In this document: piece after piece, positions 6,639 through 14,045 of the stretch
How positions within the stretch are numbered: position 1 is the stretch's first letter
Layout of the letters: each line of letters begins with the position of its first letter
DNA from: Spirochaetota bacterium
Lineage (GTDB): Bacteria; Spirochaetota; Spirochaetia; DTKZ01
Length of the DNA stretch: 16,506 nucleotides
Assembly (NCBI GenBank): GCA_029562045.1
Contig: JAKQWJ010000055.1
Location: forward strand, 1-16,506
Direction of reading: 5' to 3'
Program-made: the position numbers and the translations under genes
The notes under the pieces: generated by a model
Database searches by the model: none
The model's input: only the letters and a program-made list of their open reading frames with translations
What the model was told of the DNA's origin: nothing

Positions 6639-7205
6639 TCAGGGGCTCCCCGTCAGAAGGGGGGCCGCCTCCTTCAGGAAAATCTCTGCGTCGGCGGCGG
6701 AAAAGAACACCATCCGTATCCGGGACAGTTTCGGCCCGCCGAGGAAGTAATCCTTCAGGAGTCCCGCGACGATCCGCGCCGCCCGGTCTTTGGGAAAGCC
6801 GTAGACTCCGGTGGATATGGCCGGGAAGGCCAGTGACGACAGCCCCTTCGCCTCCGCTTCCCGGATGGAACTGCGATAGGCATCGGCCAGAACCCCGTCC
6901 TCCCCGGCGGAGCCTCCCCGCCAGACCGGCCCCACGGTGTGGATGACGAATCTGGCCTTCAGGTTCCCGCCCCCGGTGGTGACTGCCCGGCCCGCGGGAA
7001 GCCCGTCGGGGTGCCGGGTCCGCCGGATTTCCCGGCACTCCCGGAGGATTACGGGCCCCCCGGCCCGGTGTATGGCCCCGTCCACCCCGCCTCCGCCCAG
7101 AAGGCCCGGATTGGCGGCGTTGACCAGGGCGTCCACCTCCAGCGCCGTGAGGTCCCCGGTTTCCACCGTCAGTCTGCCGCCGAAAAAAGTCCCTGCCGTC
7201 GCCAT
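6639..7205 (-). CDS. Macrodomain protein, probable MacroD-type ADP-ribosyl hydrolase
   Basis: A single macrodomain of 188 residues, the usual length for stand-alone bacterial members. The ADP-ribose-binding signatures are intact: VNAANPGLLGGGGVDGAI (28-45), an FVIHTVGPVW strand (86-95) and ISTGVYGFP (130-138). Such proteins release ADP-ribose from acidic side chains or deacetylate O-acetyl-ADP-ribose; which applies here cannot be read from sequence alone. The start ATG 7205 is supported by a strong ribosome-binding sequence GGGGGAGG ending eight bases upstream. The gene sits 28 bp after folC and two bases before the NFACT gene, so it is likely part of the hisD-folC-macro-NFACT unit. No ADP-ribosyltransferase (toxin) partner is present nearby, which argues against a toxin-antitoxin arrangement of the DarTG type. 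Confidence 0.93.
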   Translation of the reverse strand: MATAGTFFGGRLTVETGDLTALEVDALVNAANPGLLGGGGVDGAIHRAGGPVILRECREIRRTRHPDGLPAGRAVTTGGGNLKARFVIHTVGPVWRGGSAGEDGVLADAYRSSIREAEAKGLSSLAFPAISTGVYGFPKDRAARIVAGLLKDYFLGGPKLSRIRMVFFSAADAEIFLKEAAPLLTGSP

Positions 7206-7233
7206 AAAAAAGTCCTCCCCCTTCGATTGTAAT

Positions 7234-8595
7234 TCAAAACCTTCGGGCGGAGCATCTCCCCAGGATCTCCCCCGCCAGGTAGAAGGAGCCGGTGATCAGG
7301 ATAGCCCCGCCCCGGCACTCCCGTCTGGCCGTCTCCAGGGCCTTCCCGGCGTCGGGGACGAGCCTGCTCCGGGGGTTGTGCCTGAGGCAGGCGGTGAGAA
7401 GCCGCTCCGGTTCACTGGACTTGAAGGTTCCGGGGGTGGTGACCAGGACGGACCTGAACCGGGGGCAGAGGATCTGGGCGATCTCCTGGTACCGCTTTCC
7501 CGCCACGATGCCCAGGATCAGTGTGTCCGGGTCGGGGTGGAGCTGCAGAAAGGAGTCCAGGAGCCTCCGGGCGGACATGGGGGTGTGGGAACCGTCCACA
7601 TAGATGGGGGGCTCCTCTTCCAGCCGCTGGAACCGGCCGGGGATGAAGGCCTCCTCCAGACCCCGGGCCAGAACCGGCGGAGACAGGTCCGGGAAGACAC
7701 TCCGGACCGCCGCGGCGGCCAGGGCGGCGTTTTCCGCCTGGACCTCCCCCAGAAGGCGGAGAAAGACCGGGAAGGAATCGCCCTCCGGCGGAGGAGCTGC
7801 CGGGTCCGATCCGGGGGTCTTCCACGAAATCCGGAACCGGGTTCCGTCTCGGCCGGTGCGGCAGTGGCGGATTTCCGCCTCCCGGGGGAGGTAGTGGAAG
7901 GGGCTCCCCGTTTCCGCCGCCCGGCGGCGGAACACGTCCAGTGCCTCCGGGGGCTGGGCGCTGGAGAAGACCGGAACTCCCGGCTTTATGATCCCCGCCT
8001 TCTCCCTCGCGATGGCGGGGATGGTGTCCCCCAGGAACTCCGTGTGTTCCAGCTCGATGGGGGTGAGGACCGACGCCTGGGGGGTGACCACGTTGGTGGC
8101 GTCCAGCCGGCCGCCCAGACCGGTTTCCAGGACCGCCCAGGGACAGCCCAATTCCTGGAACACCAGAAAGCCCAGACAGGTGAGAAGCTCGAAGGTGGTG
8201 GGGTGTTCCCCCCCGGGAAACCCGGCGGGGTCGAAGCGCTCCAGAAGGTCCCGGATCCTTTCGATGTTCCGCAGAAAGACCCGGTCCTCGATCTCCTCCC
8301 CCGCCAGGGTGATTCTCTCCTTGTAGGAAACCAGATGGGGGGAGGTGTAGAGTCCCGTCCGCAGTCCGTGGCGGCGCAGAACCGAGGCGATGAAGGCCGC
8401 GGTGGACCCCTTGCCTTTGGATCCCGCGACGTGAAAGTAGCGCATCCCCCGGTGGGGGGAGCCGAAAAGACCCAGCAGGTGATCCATCCGGTCCAGCCGG
8501 AAGTTGCGCAGACTGAAGGCCCGTTTCTCGAAGTTGGTGAAGCTTTCCAGAAAAGCGAAGGCGTCCCGCACGGACGCGAAGGCTGTCTTGATCAT
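7234..8595 (-). CDS. folC: Folylpolyglutamate synthase / dihydrofolate synthase (FolC)
   Basis: A Mur-ligase-superfamily enzyme that adds glutamate to folates (and in many bacteria also to dihydropteroate) using ATP in the cytoplasm. It has 453 residues, about the family norm. The ATP loop reads GSKGKGST at about 58-65. TSPHLVSYKERI, the ETGLGGRLDATN metal/folate motif, and HTEFLGDTIPAIAREKAGI follow, then the C-terminal domain with YVDGSHTPMSARR, where FolC proteins usually have a DGAHNP motif. The start ATG 8595 lies seven bases after the hisD stop, with a GGGAGA sequence about 12 bases upstream inside hisD. The frame is open upstream to 8919 but overlaps hisD. Whether it carries both activities cannot be told, since no other folate gene is in view. 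Confidence 0.93.
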   Translation of the reverse strand: MIKTAFASVRDAFAFLESFTNFEKRAFSLRNFRLDRMDHLLGLFGSPHRGMRYFHVAGSKGKGSTAAFIASVLRRHGLRTGLYTSPHLVSYKERITLAGEEIEDRVFLRNIERIRDLLERFDPAGFPGGEHPTTFELLTCLGFLVFQELGCPWAVLETGLGGRLDATNVVTPQASVLTPIELEHTEFLGDTIPAIAREKAGIIKPGVPVFSSAQPPEALDVFRRRAAETGSPFHYLPREAEIRHCRTGRDGTRFRISWKTPGSDPAAPPPEGDSFPVFLRLLGEVQAENAALAAAAVRSVFPDLSPPVLARGLEEAFIPGRFQRLEEEPPIYVDGSHTPMSARRLLDSFLQLHPDPDTLILGIVAGKRYQEIAQILCPRFRSVLVTTPGTFKSSEPERLLTACLRHNPRSRLVPDAGKALETARRECRGGAILITGSFYLAGEILGRCSARRF

Positions 8596-8602
8596 GTGTT
8601 TT

Positions 8603-9946
8603 TCAGTCTCCCGGGCGCCCGCCGGGCATCGCCCCGTCCCCCCGGGGGGTTCGCCGCCGCAGGGCTTCGCCGTGGGCGGTGAAACCTTCGTAATCCGCGA
8701 GGATCTGAACGTGCCGGCGCATTTCGTCGAAGGCTCCGGGGGAGACCCGGACCACCGAAGAGTGTTTGATGAAGTCCCGGACCGACACGGCGGAGCGGGT
8801 GAGGGCCTTTCCCCCGGTGGGAAGGACCGCATTGGCCCCGCAGGCGTAGTTGGCCAGGCTGAAGGGGGTGGCGGGACCCAGGAGGATCTCCCCGGCGTTC
8901 CGGATGAGGGGGAGGACATCGAAGGGGTCCCGGGTCTGGATCTGCAGATGCTCCGGGGCGAAAAGATTGACGATCTCCACCGCCTCCTCCAGGCTCTCCG
9001 TCAGGATCACCCCGCCGTAGCGGGAAAAAACGTCCCGGGCGAAGGTCCGTCGAGGCTCCGGAAGGGTTTCCACCATGGGGGGCAGCAGGGAGGCGACCTC
9101 CTCCGCCAGGGTCCGGTCTGACGTGACCAGAAGGGCCGAGGAATCGGAGCCGTGCTCCGCCTCGATGAGAAGGTCCAGGAGCACCAGCCGGGGGTCCGCC
9201 CCGCCGTCGGCCAGGACGATGGATTCGCTGGGCCCCGCGGGGAGGCCCGTGTCCACCCGGTCCGCCAGGAGTCTCTTCGCCGCGGTGACGAAGCTGCTGC
9301 CGGGCCCCACGATCTTGGTTACCTCCGGGATGGATTCGGTCCCGTAGGCCAGGGCCGCCACCGCCTGCGCCCCGCCCACCCGGAACAGGTCCCGGAGGCC
9401 CAGGATCCGGGCGGCGTAGAGACAGGCGGGGTCGACGGAGCCGTCCGGGTCGGGAGGGGTCACCACCGAAATCCGGGGAACCCCCGCCGTCAGGGCGGGA
9501 ACGGCGAGCATGTAGAGCATGGAGGGGAAGCTCCCCCGACCCCGGGGCACATAGAGCCCCGCGGAGGCTATGGGAGAGGCCCTTTCCCCGGCGTAGACCC
9601 CGGGGCGGATCTCCTGAAAACTCATGGGCCCCGGCCTCTGGCTTTCGTGGAATCGGCGGACATTCTCCACCGCGAACTCCAGGGCCTTCTTCAGTTCCGG
9701 GGAAAGGATCCTTTCCGCCCGGAGGAACTCATCATCATCCACCCGCAGGGGAAGGGCGCCGATGTCGGCCCCGTCGAACTTTTTGGTGAACTCCCGCAGG
9801 GCCGCATCCCCCCGATCCCGGACCTCCTCGAGGATGGGCCGCACCAGCCGGACCGCCTCGGCGATATCGGTCTCCGAGCGCTGGAGCAGTCTCGTCCTTT
9901 CTTCCGCCGGCAGATTTTTCCACACCTTCACGACCATCGGTTCCAC
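8603..9946 (-). CDS. hisD: Histidinol dehydrogenase family protein (HisD-like) with altered metal and substrate site
   Basis: HisD oxidises L-histidinol to histidine with two NAD+ and a zinc ion. This 447-residue protein covers the whole fold: GLYVPRGRGSFPS (130-142), VGGAQAVAALAYGTES (190-205), KIVGPGSSFVTAAKR (211-225), LPAGPSE (235-241), AEHG (263-266), FAPEHL (329-334) and EGFTAH (420-425). The catalytic Glu-His pair is kept (332-333). Compared with E. coli HisD, zinc ligand Gln259 appears as Glu262, Asp360 as Asn366, and substrate-binding His367 as Ala373; His262 and His419 are kept (265, 425). The usual GDY..G.NHVLPT segment reads ANYACGANAVLPT. It may therefore use another substrate or be a diverged paralogue; no other histidine gene is nearby. 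GTG 9946 is chosen because GAGGAG lies five bases upstream; ATG 9937 is the alternative. Confidence 0.82.
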   Translation of the reverse strand: MEPMVVKVWKNLPAEERTRLLQRSETDIAEAVRLVRPILEEVRDRGDAALREFTKKFDGADIGALPLRVDDDEFLRAERILSPELKKALEFAVENVRRFHESQRPGPMSFQEIRPGVYAGERASPIASAGLYVPRGRGSFPSMLYMLAVPALTAGVPRISVVTPPDPDGSVDPACLYAARILGLRDLFRVGGAQAVAALAYGTESIPEVTKIVGPGSSFVTAAKRLLADRVDTGLPAGPSESIVLADGGADPRLVLLDLLIEAEHGSDSSALLVTSDRTLAEEVASLLPPMVETLPEPRRTFARDVFSRYGGVILTESLEEAVEIVNLFAPEHLQIQTRDPFDVLPLIRNAGEILLGPATPFSLANYACGANAVLPTGGKALTRSAVSVRDFIKHSSVVRVSPGAFDEMRRHVQILADYEGFTAHGEALRRRTPRGDGAMPGGRPGD

Positions 9947-9951
9947 GGCGA

Positions 9952-9957
9952 CTCCTC
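9952..9957 (-). promoter_or_regulatory. hisD: Ribosome-binding site selecting the GTG start of hisD
   Basis: GAGGAG on the minus strand is five bases from GTG 9946 but 14 bases from the next in-frame start, ATG 9937. Spacing therefore favours the GTG, adding three residues. Confidence 0.6.
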
Positions 9958-10039
9958 TTTCATTCCATCGGGCCCGGGACGGATTCCTTCGCCGGCCCTT
10001 CACCCCATCCACGACCGCTCCCTCTGCGGCGGCGGGTAA

Positions 10040-10069
10040 AAGGTATCCCGGGACCGGAGGCTTGGTCAA
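10040..10069 (-). promoter_or_regulatory. Possible hisD operon promoter, back to back with the divergent promoter
   Basis: A good -35 element TTGACC lies at 10069-10064 on the minus strand. The -10 region is weak: GATACC, ATACCT or TACCTT at spacings of 16 to 18 bp. The predicted leader would be about 85 bases. The -35 is one base from the -35 of the plus-strand promoter, and together they form the inverted repeat TCAACTTGA at 10066-10074. The weak -10 might indicate an activator-dependent or low-level promoter. Confidence 0.3.
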
Positions 10070-10070
10070 C

Positions 10071-10099
10071 TTGAATTCCCCGGGGCCGGGGGGTATAAA
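10071..10099 (+). promoter_or_regulatory. Sigma-70-like promoter of the FecR/PEGA gene
   Basis: TTGAAT (10071-10076) and TATAAA (10094-10099) are separated by 17 bp of almost pure G and C. The predicted start is near 10106, three bases before ATG 10109. The AAAGGA at 10102-10107 would look like a ribosome-binding site, but most of it would lie upstream of that transcription start. The gene is therefore either nearly leaderless or uses another, unseen start further upstream. Confidence 0.6.
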
Positions 10100-10108
10100 A
10101 GAAAGGAC

Positions 10109-11299
10109 ATGAAAAAGGAAAACAGATTCGCCGCCGCCACGGCGGCGGCGGTTGCCCTGCTGGCGGCGGGGTTTCTGCTGGGGAGGTGGGCGGAACTCCC
10201 CGGCTCGGGAGGAAAAAAGTCCGCCGGGGCGGAGAGGGCGCCACTCGCCGCGCCGGGTCCGGCCCGGGGCATGGTGACGTTCCGCACCGGGGAAGCTTTT
10301 CGGCTGCGAAGCGGGGAGTGGGCGGTCCTGGAGGCGGGAGACCTGGTGGAGCCCGGCGACACCGTCAAGGTCGTGGATAACGGCGCGGTGGACCTGCAGT
10401 TCGGGACCCTCGCGGCGGCGCGCCTTCTCTGGAACAGCTCCGCCGCCTTCGAGGCGGTGGACTCCTCGGAGGGAGGGGAACTGACGGTCCGCCTGATCTC
10501 CGGGACAGGCCTCTTCACGGTGCGCCCCGGCGCGGGACGGGTGGGGGTCATGACCCCCGCCGGCGCACTCACGGTGACGGGCACGGAATTCCTCGTCCGC
10601 AGTTCCGGGGGAACCGTTCTGGCGGCGGTGGGGGAGGGGTCCGTGACGGGTCCGGAGGGGATCCAGGTCCCGGCGGGCCGGCAGGTGCGGTTCGGCGGCG
10701 GCTCTCCCGTGTACGAGGAACTCACGCCGTCCGTCCGGGAGGAGCTGGAGGAGTTGCGCCGGGTGCGCCGGGTGGATCTGCCCGACACCGGACTGCCCCG
10801 AATGGCCCGGGTGGTGGTGGAAACCTCCCCCGGGGACGCCCTGATTCTCCGGGATGGTCAGGTCCTGGGCAGGGGAAGCTCGGCGCTGGTGGTTCCCTTC
10901 GGCGAAACGGTGAGGTTCGATGTGGCGAAAAAGGGCTACCGAACCCGGAGCCTCGAAATCCCGGTGGTGTCCCTGGAGGCGGACAAGAAATACCTGGTCC
11001 GGCTCGAGCTGGACCCTTCTCCGGAGTTTCCCGACGACGGGGCGGAGGGACTTCCCGCGGTGAAAGGCGGAACCGGCGCCCTGGAAAGGGAGATCGAAAA
11101 CCGGGAGTCTCAGTATCGGACCCTGAGCGGCGGGGCCGGAGAGCTGGAGCGGAAAGGCGGCCTGTCCCGGAGGGAGGCGGAAGCGGCCCTGGGTCGGGTG
11201 GCGGAACTGGAGTCCCGGACCGCGGCCCTCGCGGCTGCCCTTGCGGCGGAGCGGGAACGGATGCGGCAGGTCCTGGAGCGGCTGCGGGATGATGAGTAG
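10109..11299 (+). CDS. FecR-domain and PEGA-domain protein with C-terminal coiled coil, membrane-anchored or exported
   Basis: This 396-residue protein starts with a short basic end and a hydrophobic helix (about 7-25). No lipobox cysteine follows, so it is an uncleaved anchor or an ordinary signal peptide, and the rest should be outside the cytoplasmic membrane. A FecR-type beta domain spans about 54-195 (EPGDTVKVVDNGAVDLQFG, 81-99; GTEFLVRSSGGTVLAAV, 158-174). A PEGA-like domain spans about 233-300 (VVVETSPGDALILRDGQ, 235-251; KKGYRTR, 274-280). The C-terminus from about 324 is an Ala/Glu/Arg-rich coiled coil. FecR in E. coli relays iron-siderophore signals to a sigma factor, but many stand-alone FecR-domain proteins, especially in spirochaetes, lack such partners and probably bind cell wall or surface polymers. 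No sigma factor or TonB receptor is nearby, so a structural or envelope role is likelier. Exact role unknown. Confidence 0.88.
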   Translation: MKKENRFAAATAAAVALLAAGFLLGRWAELPGSGGKKSAGAERAPLAAPGPARGMVTFRTGEAFRLRSGEWAVLEAGDLVEPGDTVKVVDNGAVDLQFGTLAAARLLWNSSAAFEAVDSSEGGELTVRLISGTGLFTVRPGAGRVGVMTPAGALTVTGTEFLVRSSGGTVLAAVGEGSVTGPEGIQVPAGRQVRFGGGSPVYEELTPSVREELEELRRVRRVDLPDTGLPRMARVVVETSPGDALILRDGQVLGRGSSALVVPFGETVRFDVAKKGYRTRSLEIPVVSLEADKKYLVRLELDPSPEFPDDGAEGLPAVKGGTGALEREIENRESQYRTLSGGAGELERKGGLSRREAEAALGRVAELESRTAALAAALAAERERMRQVLERLRDDE

Positions 11300-11328
11300 G
11301 GAAGACAGGGGAGCGGAAGACCTCCGTC

Positions 11329-11343
11329 TCGGCCACCGGCCGA
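11329..11343 (+). terminator. Small hairpin after the FecR/PEGA gene, weak terminator candidate
   Basis: TCGGCC and GGCCGA pair around an ACC loop, 30 bases after the stop codon. There is no immediate T-run, only a T-rich stretch about nine bases further that overlaps the fabV -35 region. It may stabilise the 3' end rather than stop transcription. Confidence 0.25.
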
Positions 11344-11351
11344 CTGAAGGC

Positions 11352-11380
11352 TTGATTCTTTCCCCCCGACGGGGTAGAGT
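11352..11380 (+). promoter_or_regulatory. fabV: Candidate sigma-70 promoter of fabV with a 27-base leader
   Basis: TTGATT (11352-11357) and TAGAGT (11375-11380) have a 17-bp spacer. The predicted start is near 11387, giving a leader of about 27 bases that contains GAGAGG seven bases before the fabV ATG. Unlike the amrB and FecR/PEGA genes, this is a conventional leadered arrangement. Confidence 0.45.
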
Positions 11381-11413
11381 CGAGCCGGAAAACCCAGCGA
11401 GAGAGGAAAAGAA

Positions 11414-12580
11414 ATGGTCGTGAAACCGATGATCCGCAACAATATCTGCATGAACGCCCACCCCCAGGGCTGCGCCCTGCATGTCCGGGAGCAGATAGAC
11501 TATGTCAGAAAGCAGCCCCGGTTCAGAGGGCCCCGGAACGCCCTGATCATCGGAGGCTCCGCCGGTTACGGCCTGGCCACCCGGATCGCCGCGGCCTTCG
11601 GCGCCGGGGCGGGGACCCTGTCGGTGGCCTTCGAGAAGCCCGCCTCGGAAAAGCGGGGGGCCACCGTGGGATGGTACACCAGCGAAGCCTTCAAAAAGGA
11701 GGCGGAGAAGGCCGGCCTGAAGGCGGAGAACATCTACGGCGACGCCTTCTCCTTCGAAATCAAGGACGAGGCCATAGCCCGGATCAAAGAACTCTTCGGA
11801 CAGGTGGATCTGGTGGTCTACAGCCTGGCCTCGGGGATGCGTCCTGACCCGGTTACGGGGGTCCAGTACCGGTCGGTGCTGAAGCCCATCGGCGAGGTGT
11901 ACCGGGCCAAATCGGTGAACCCCATGACCGGGGAACTCACCGAGGTGGAGATCAGCCCCGCCGCGGAGGAGGAGATCCAGGCCACCGTCAAGGTCATGGG
12001 CGGCGAGGACTGGGAGATGTGGGTGGACGCGCTTCTGAAAGCGGGAGTCCTGGCCCCGGGGGCGGTGACCCTGGCCTACTCCTACATCGGGCCTGACATA
12101 ACCATGGCGGTCTACCGGGAGGGCACCATCGGCCGGGCCAAGGAACATCTGGAAAACACGGCGAAGGTTCTGACCGGAAAAATGGCGGCCCTGAACGGCG
12201 CCGCCTATGTGAGCGTCAACAAGGCCCTGGTAACCCGGGCCAGCGCGGTGATCCCCGTGGTGCCGCTGTATCTGGGCATCCTGTTCCGGGTGATGGAGAA
12301 AAAAGGCCTCCACGAAGGCTGCATCGAGCAGATGTACCGCCTCCTGTCCTCCCGTCTCTACGCGGGGGGGCCGGTTCCCACCGACGATGAGGGACGGATC
12401 AGGCTGGACGACTGGGAGATGCGGGATGATGTGCAGAAGGAGGTTCTGGACATCTGGAACAGGATCGACCAGGCCGGGGTGGCGAAGCTGGCGGATTTCG
12501 ACCGCTACCAGAAGGATTTTCTGCACCTCCACGGCTTCGGCTACGATTCCATCGATTACGACCGGGACGTGGATGTGTAA
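11414..12580 (+). CDS. fabV: Trans-2-enoyl-CoA / enoyl-ACP reductase (FabV/Ter type)
   Basis: Reduces the trans-2 double bond of enoyl-ACP or enoyl-CoA with NADH in the cytoplasm. FabV enzymes finish each round of fatty-acid elongation; Ter enzymes such as that of Treponema denticola act on crotonyl-CoA in fermentation. The 388 residues match the family, which is longer than FabI. The N-terminus (KPMIRNNICMNAHPQGC, 4-20) is a FabV hallmark. The NAD-binding loop GGSAGYG is at 47-53, with the acidic FEKP (73-76) after strand two, which favours NADH. The catalytic Tyr-X8-Lys motif is Tyr234 to Lys243, and a C-terminal FDRYQKDFLHLHGFG segment (362-376) is also typical. GAGAGG seven bases upstream supports ATG 11414. 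Fatty-acid synthesis or butyrate-type fermentation cannot be told apart from sequence, since no partner gene is adjacent. Confidence 0.95.
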   Translation: MVVKPMIRNNICMNAHPQGCALHVREQIDYVRKQPRFRGPRNALIIGGSAGYGLATRIAAAFGAGAGTLSVAFEKPASEKRGATVGWYTSEAFKKEAEKAGLKAENIYGDAFSFEIKDEAIARIKELFGQVDLVVYSLASGMRPDPVTGVQYRSVLKPIGEVYRAKSVNPMTGELTEVEISPAAEEEIQATVKVMGGEDWEMWVDALLKAGVLAPGAVTLAYSYIGPDITMAVYREGTIGRAKEHLENTAKVLTGKMAALNGAAYVSVNKALVTRASAVIPVVPLYLGILFRVMEKKGLHEGCIEQMYRLLSSRLYAGGPVPTDDEGRIRLDDWEMRDDVQKEVLDIWNRIDQAGVAKLADFDRYQKDFLHLHGFGYDSIDYDRDVDV

Positions 12581-12587
12581 CCGGCTC

Positions 12588-12607
12588 CCGGCCCTCCGTC
12601 GGGCCGG
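12588..12607 (+). terminator. GC-rich stem-loop just after fabV
   Basis: CCGGCCC (12588-12594) and GGGCCGG (12601-12607) form a perfect 7-bp stem with a TCCGTC loop, beginning seven bases after the fabV stop. A second, smaller stem (GGCCT/AGGCC, 12616-12629) follows. Neither has a T-run; five A bases follow at about 12640-12644. They could protect the 3' end or mark a factor-dependent stop. The rest of the 171-bp gap to the convergent flavoprotein gene holds nothing I can name. Confidence 0.4.
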
Positions 12608-12751
12608 CCGACCCGGGCCTGACAAGGCCGGCGGCCGGGAAAAATCCGATTAGGCCACGTATTTCAGAAGAGGGTTGCGCTGAAGGTTTTATTGAGCCTC
12701 GGGACGGGCAAAATCTCCGATAAGGCCGCCTTCCTCGGGGGGCGCCGCCCG

Positions 12752-13960
12752 TCAGGGTTCGGCCCGCCGGAGGATGGACCGGGCCGCCAGATGTCCCGTG
12801 GCGAAGGCGGCCTGAAGATTGTAGCCCCCCGTGTCCCCGTCGATATCCAGAACCTCCCCGGCGAAGTGCAGACCCGGAACGAGACGGGACTCCATGGTCC
12901 TGGGGTTCACCTCATCCAGGCGGACCCCCCCCGCCGTCGCCATGGCTGTGTCGAAGCCTTCCATCCCTTCCACCGGAACGGGGAACCGGACCAGGAGTTC
13001 CCCCAGGCGCCGGGTCTCCCGGGCCGAGAGGTCCGCCCGGCGTCTGTCCCGGGTCAGCCCCGCGGCGGCGAGGACCAGGTCCGTCAGTCCGCGGCTCAGC
13101 GGCAGGTTTGCCAGGAAGGTCCCGATCCTGCCGGCCCCCTCCTCCTTCACCAGGGCGGGAAGGCCGGCGAGAAAGGTTTCCCGGTTCCGGGGGTGAAGAA
13201 AATTGACGGATAGAAGGTCCCCCGGCAGGATGTGGCGGGACAGGTCGAGGATCACGGGACCCGAGACCCCCCCATGAGTAAAGAGCAGCGCCCCGGCGCC
13301 CCGCCGGATGAGACGGCCTTCCCGCAGGACGGACGCCTCCACGGAGGGAAAGGCGTTTCCCGCCAGGGCGGCAAAGCCGGAGCTGAGGACGCCGCAGAGG
13401 GCCGGCCGGGGGGAAACGATGGAATGCCCCAGGCGGCGGGCCAGCTCGTAGCCGTCACCGGCGCTCCCGGTCCGGGGGAAGGAGAGGCCCCCCGTGGCCA
13501 GAACGACCCGGTCCACAACGAAGTCCGCGCCTTTCCCATGGAGCCGGAACCCTGTCCCGTCCCGGAGGATGGCGGTCACCCGGGAGCCCGTCAGAAGCCG
13601 GGCGCCCGACGCCGCCGCCAGAAGGGCCTCCAGGATGTCCCGAGCCCGACCCGATGCGGGAAATATTTTTCCATCCTCCCGGATCTCCGGGGAAACGCCC
13701 CGGAGGCGGAAAAAATCCACCAGAGCCTCCGGGGGCAGGGCGTGCAGGGCGGGGCGCAGGAACCTTCCATTGTCGCCGTAACGGGGAACGAACTCGTCCA
13801 CCCCGGCGGCGTGGGTGAAGTTGCACCTCCCCGAGCCGGAGAGGAGCAGTTTCCTGCCCGGACGGGGGCCGCCCTCGAAGATCAGGGTTTCGGCGGCCCC
13901 GGCGAGGCCGGCGGCGGCCATGAGTCCCGCGGGCCCCGCCCCGATCACGGCTACGCGCAT
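12752..13960 (-). CDS. BaiN/HI0933-family FAD-dependent oxidoreductase
   Basis: A 402-residue flavoprotein of the HI0933/BaiN family, often annotated as NAD(P)/FAD-dependent oxidoreductase or aminoacetone oxidase. The FAD-binding GAGPAG is at 7-12. The family signature GRKLLLSGSGRCNFTH follows at 35-50. DGKIFPASGRA, an ATGG segment for the FAD site, FTHGGVSGP, and the C-terminal ATAGGV and DGDTGGYNLQAAFATG motifs are all in place, so the protein looks complete. The physiological substrate of most members is unknown; BaiN of Clostridium scindens acts on bile acids, but that should not be transferred to this protein. ATG 13960 starts directly at the Rossmann strand, with AAAGG about seven bases upstream; the frame upstream to 14026 lacks support. 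It follows the helicase stop by 85 bp with no promoter-like sequence, so it is probably cotranscribed with it. It converges on fabV. Confidence 0.92.
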   Translation of the reverse strand: MRVAVIGAGPAGLMAAAGLAGAAETLIFEGGPRPGRKLLLSGSGRCNFTHAAGVDEFVPRYGDNGRFLRPALHALPPEALVDFFRLRGVSPEIREDGKIFPASGRARDILEALLAAASGARLLTGSRVTAILRDGTGFRLHGKGADFVVDRVVLATGGLSFPRTGSAGDGYELARRLGHSIVSPRPALCGVLSSGFAALAGNAFPSVEASVLREGRLIRRGAGALLFTHGGVSGPVILDLSRHILPGDLLSVNFLHPRNRETFLAGLPALVKEEGAGRIGTFLANLPLSRGLTDLVLAAAGLTRDRRRADLSARETRRLGELLVRFPVPVEGMEGFDTAMATAGGVRLDEVNPRTMESRLVPGLHFAGEVLDIDGDTGGYNLQAAFATGHLAARSILRRAEP

Positions 13961-14045
13961 ATCGGGCCTTTCTCGTCCCGGAGGCAGCCCCTCTGCGGGA
14001 GCCGACCGGGTCCCGGGCGGCGGCATGCGGGGGGCCGCGGCTCCG

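Noticed and set aside
6639..7205. A DarTG-like toxin-antitoxin reading of the macrodomain gene.
   Set aside because: No ADP-ribosyltransferase is adjacent; the neighbours are folC and NFACT, and the protein is a compact MacroD-type form.
6937..8682. A 581-codon plus-strand frame antisense to folC and the macrodomain gene.
   Set aside because: FolC and macrodomain motifs are unambiguous on the minus strand, and the plus-strand frame shows only composition-driven sequence.
10109..11299. A FecIR-type iron-signalling system.
   Set aside because: There is no ECF sigma factor or TonB-dependent receptor in the window, and PEGA and coiled-coil regions are not part of classical FecR.
9947..12625. 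A minus-strand frame continuous with hisD that stays open for almost 900 codons antisense to fabV and the FecR/PEGA gene.
   Set aside because: The two plus-strand genes have clear domains, promoters and, for fabV, a ribosome-binding site. The antisense translation is low-complexity and matches no fold. High GC content with strong codon bias explains the lack of stops.
12640..12730. Two similar AT-rich stretches in the fabV/flavoprotein gap, each near CCGATNAGGCC, about 70 bases apart.
   Set aside because: They match over only about 15 bases with gaps and show no third copy or symmetry, so chance or a decayed duplication is enough.
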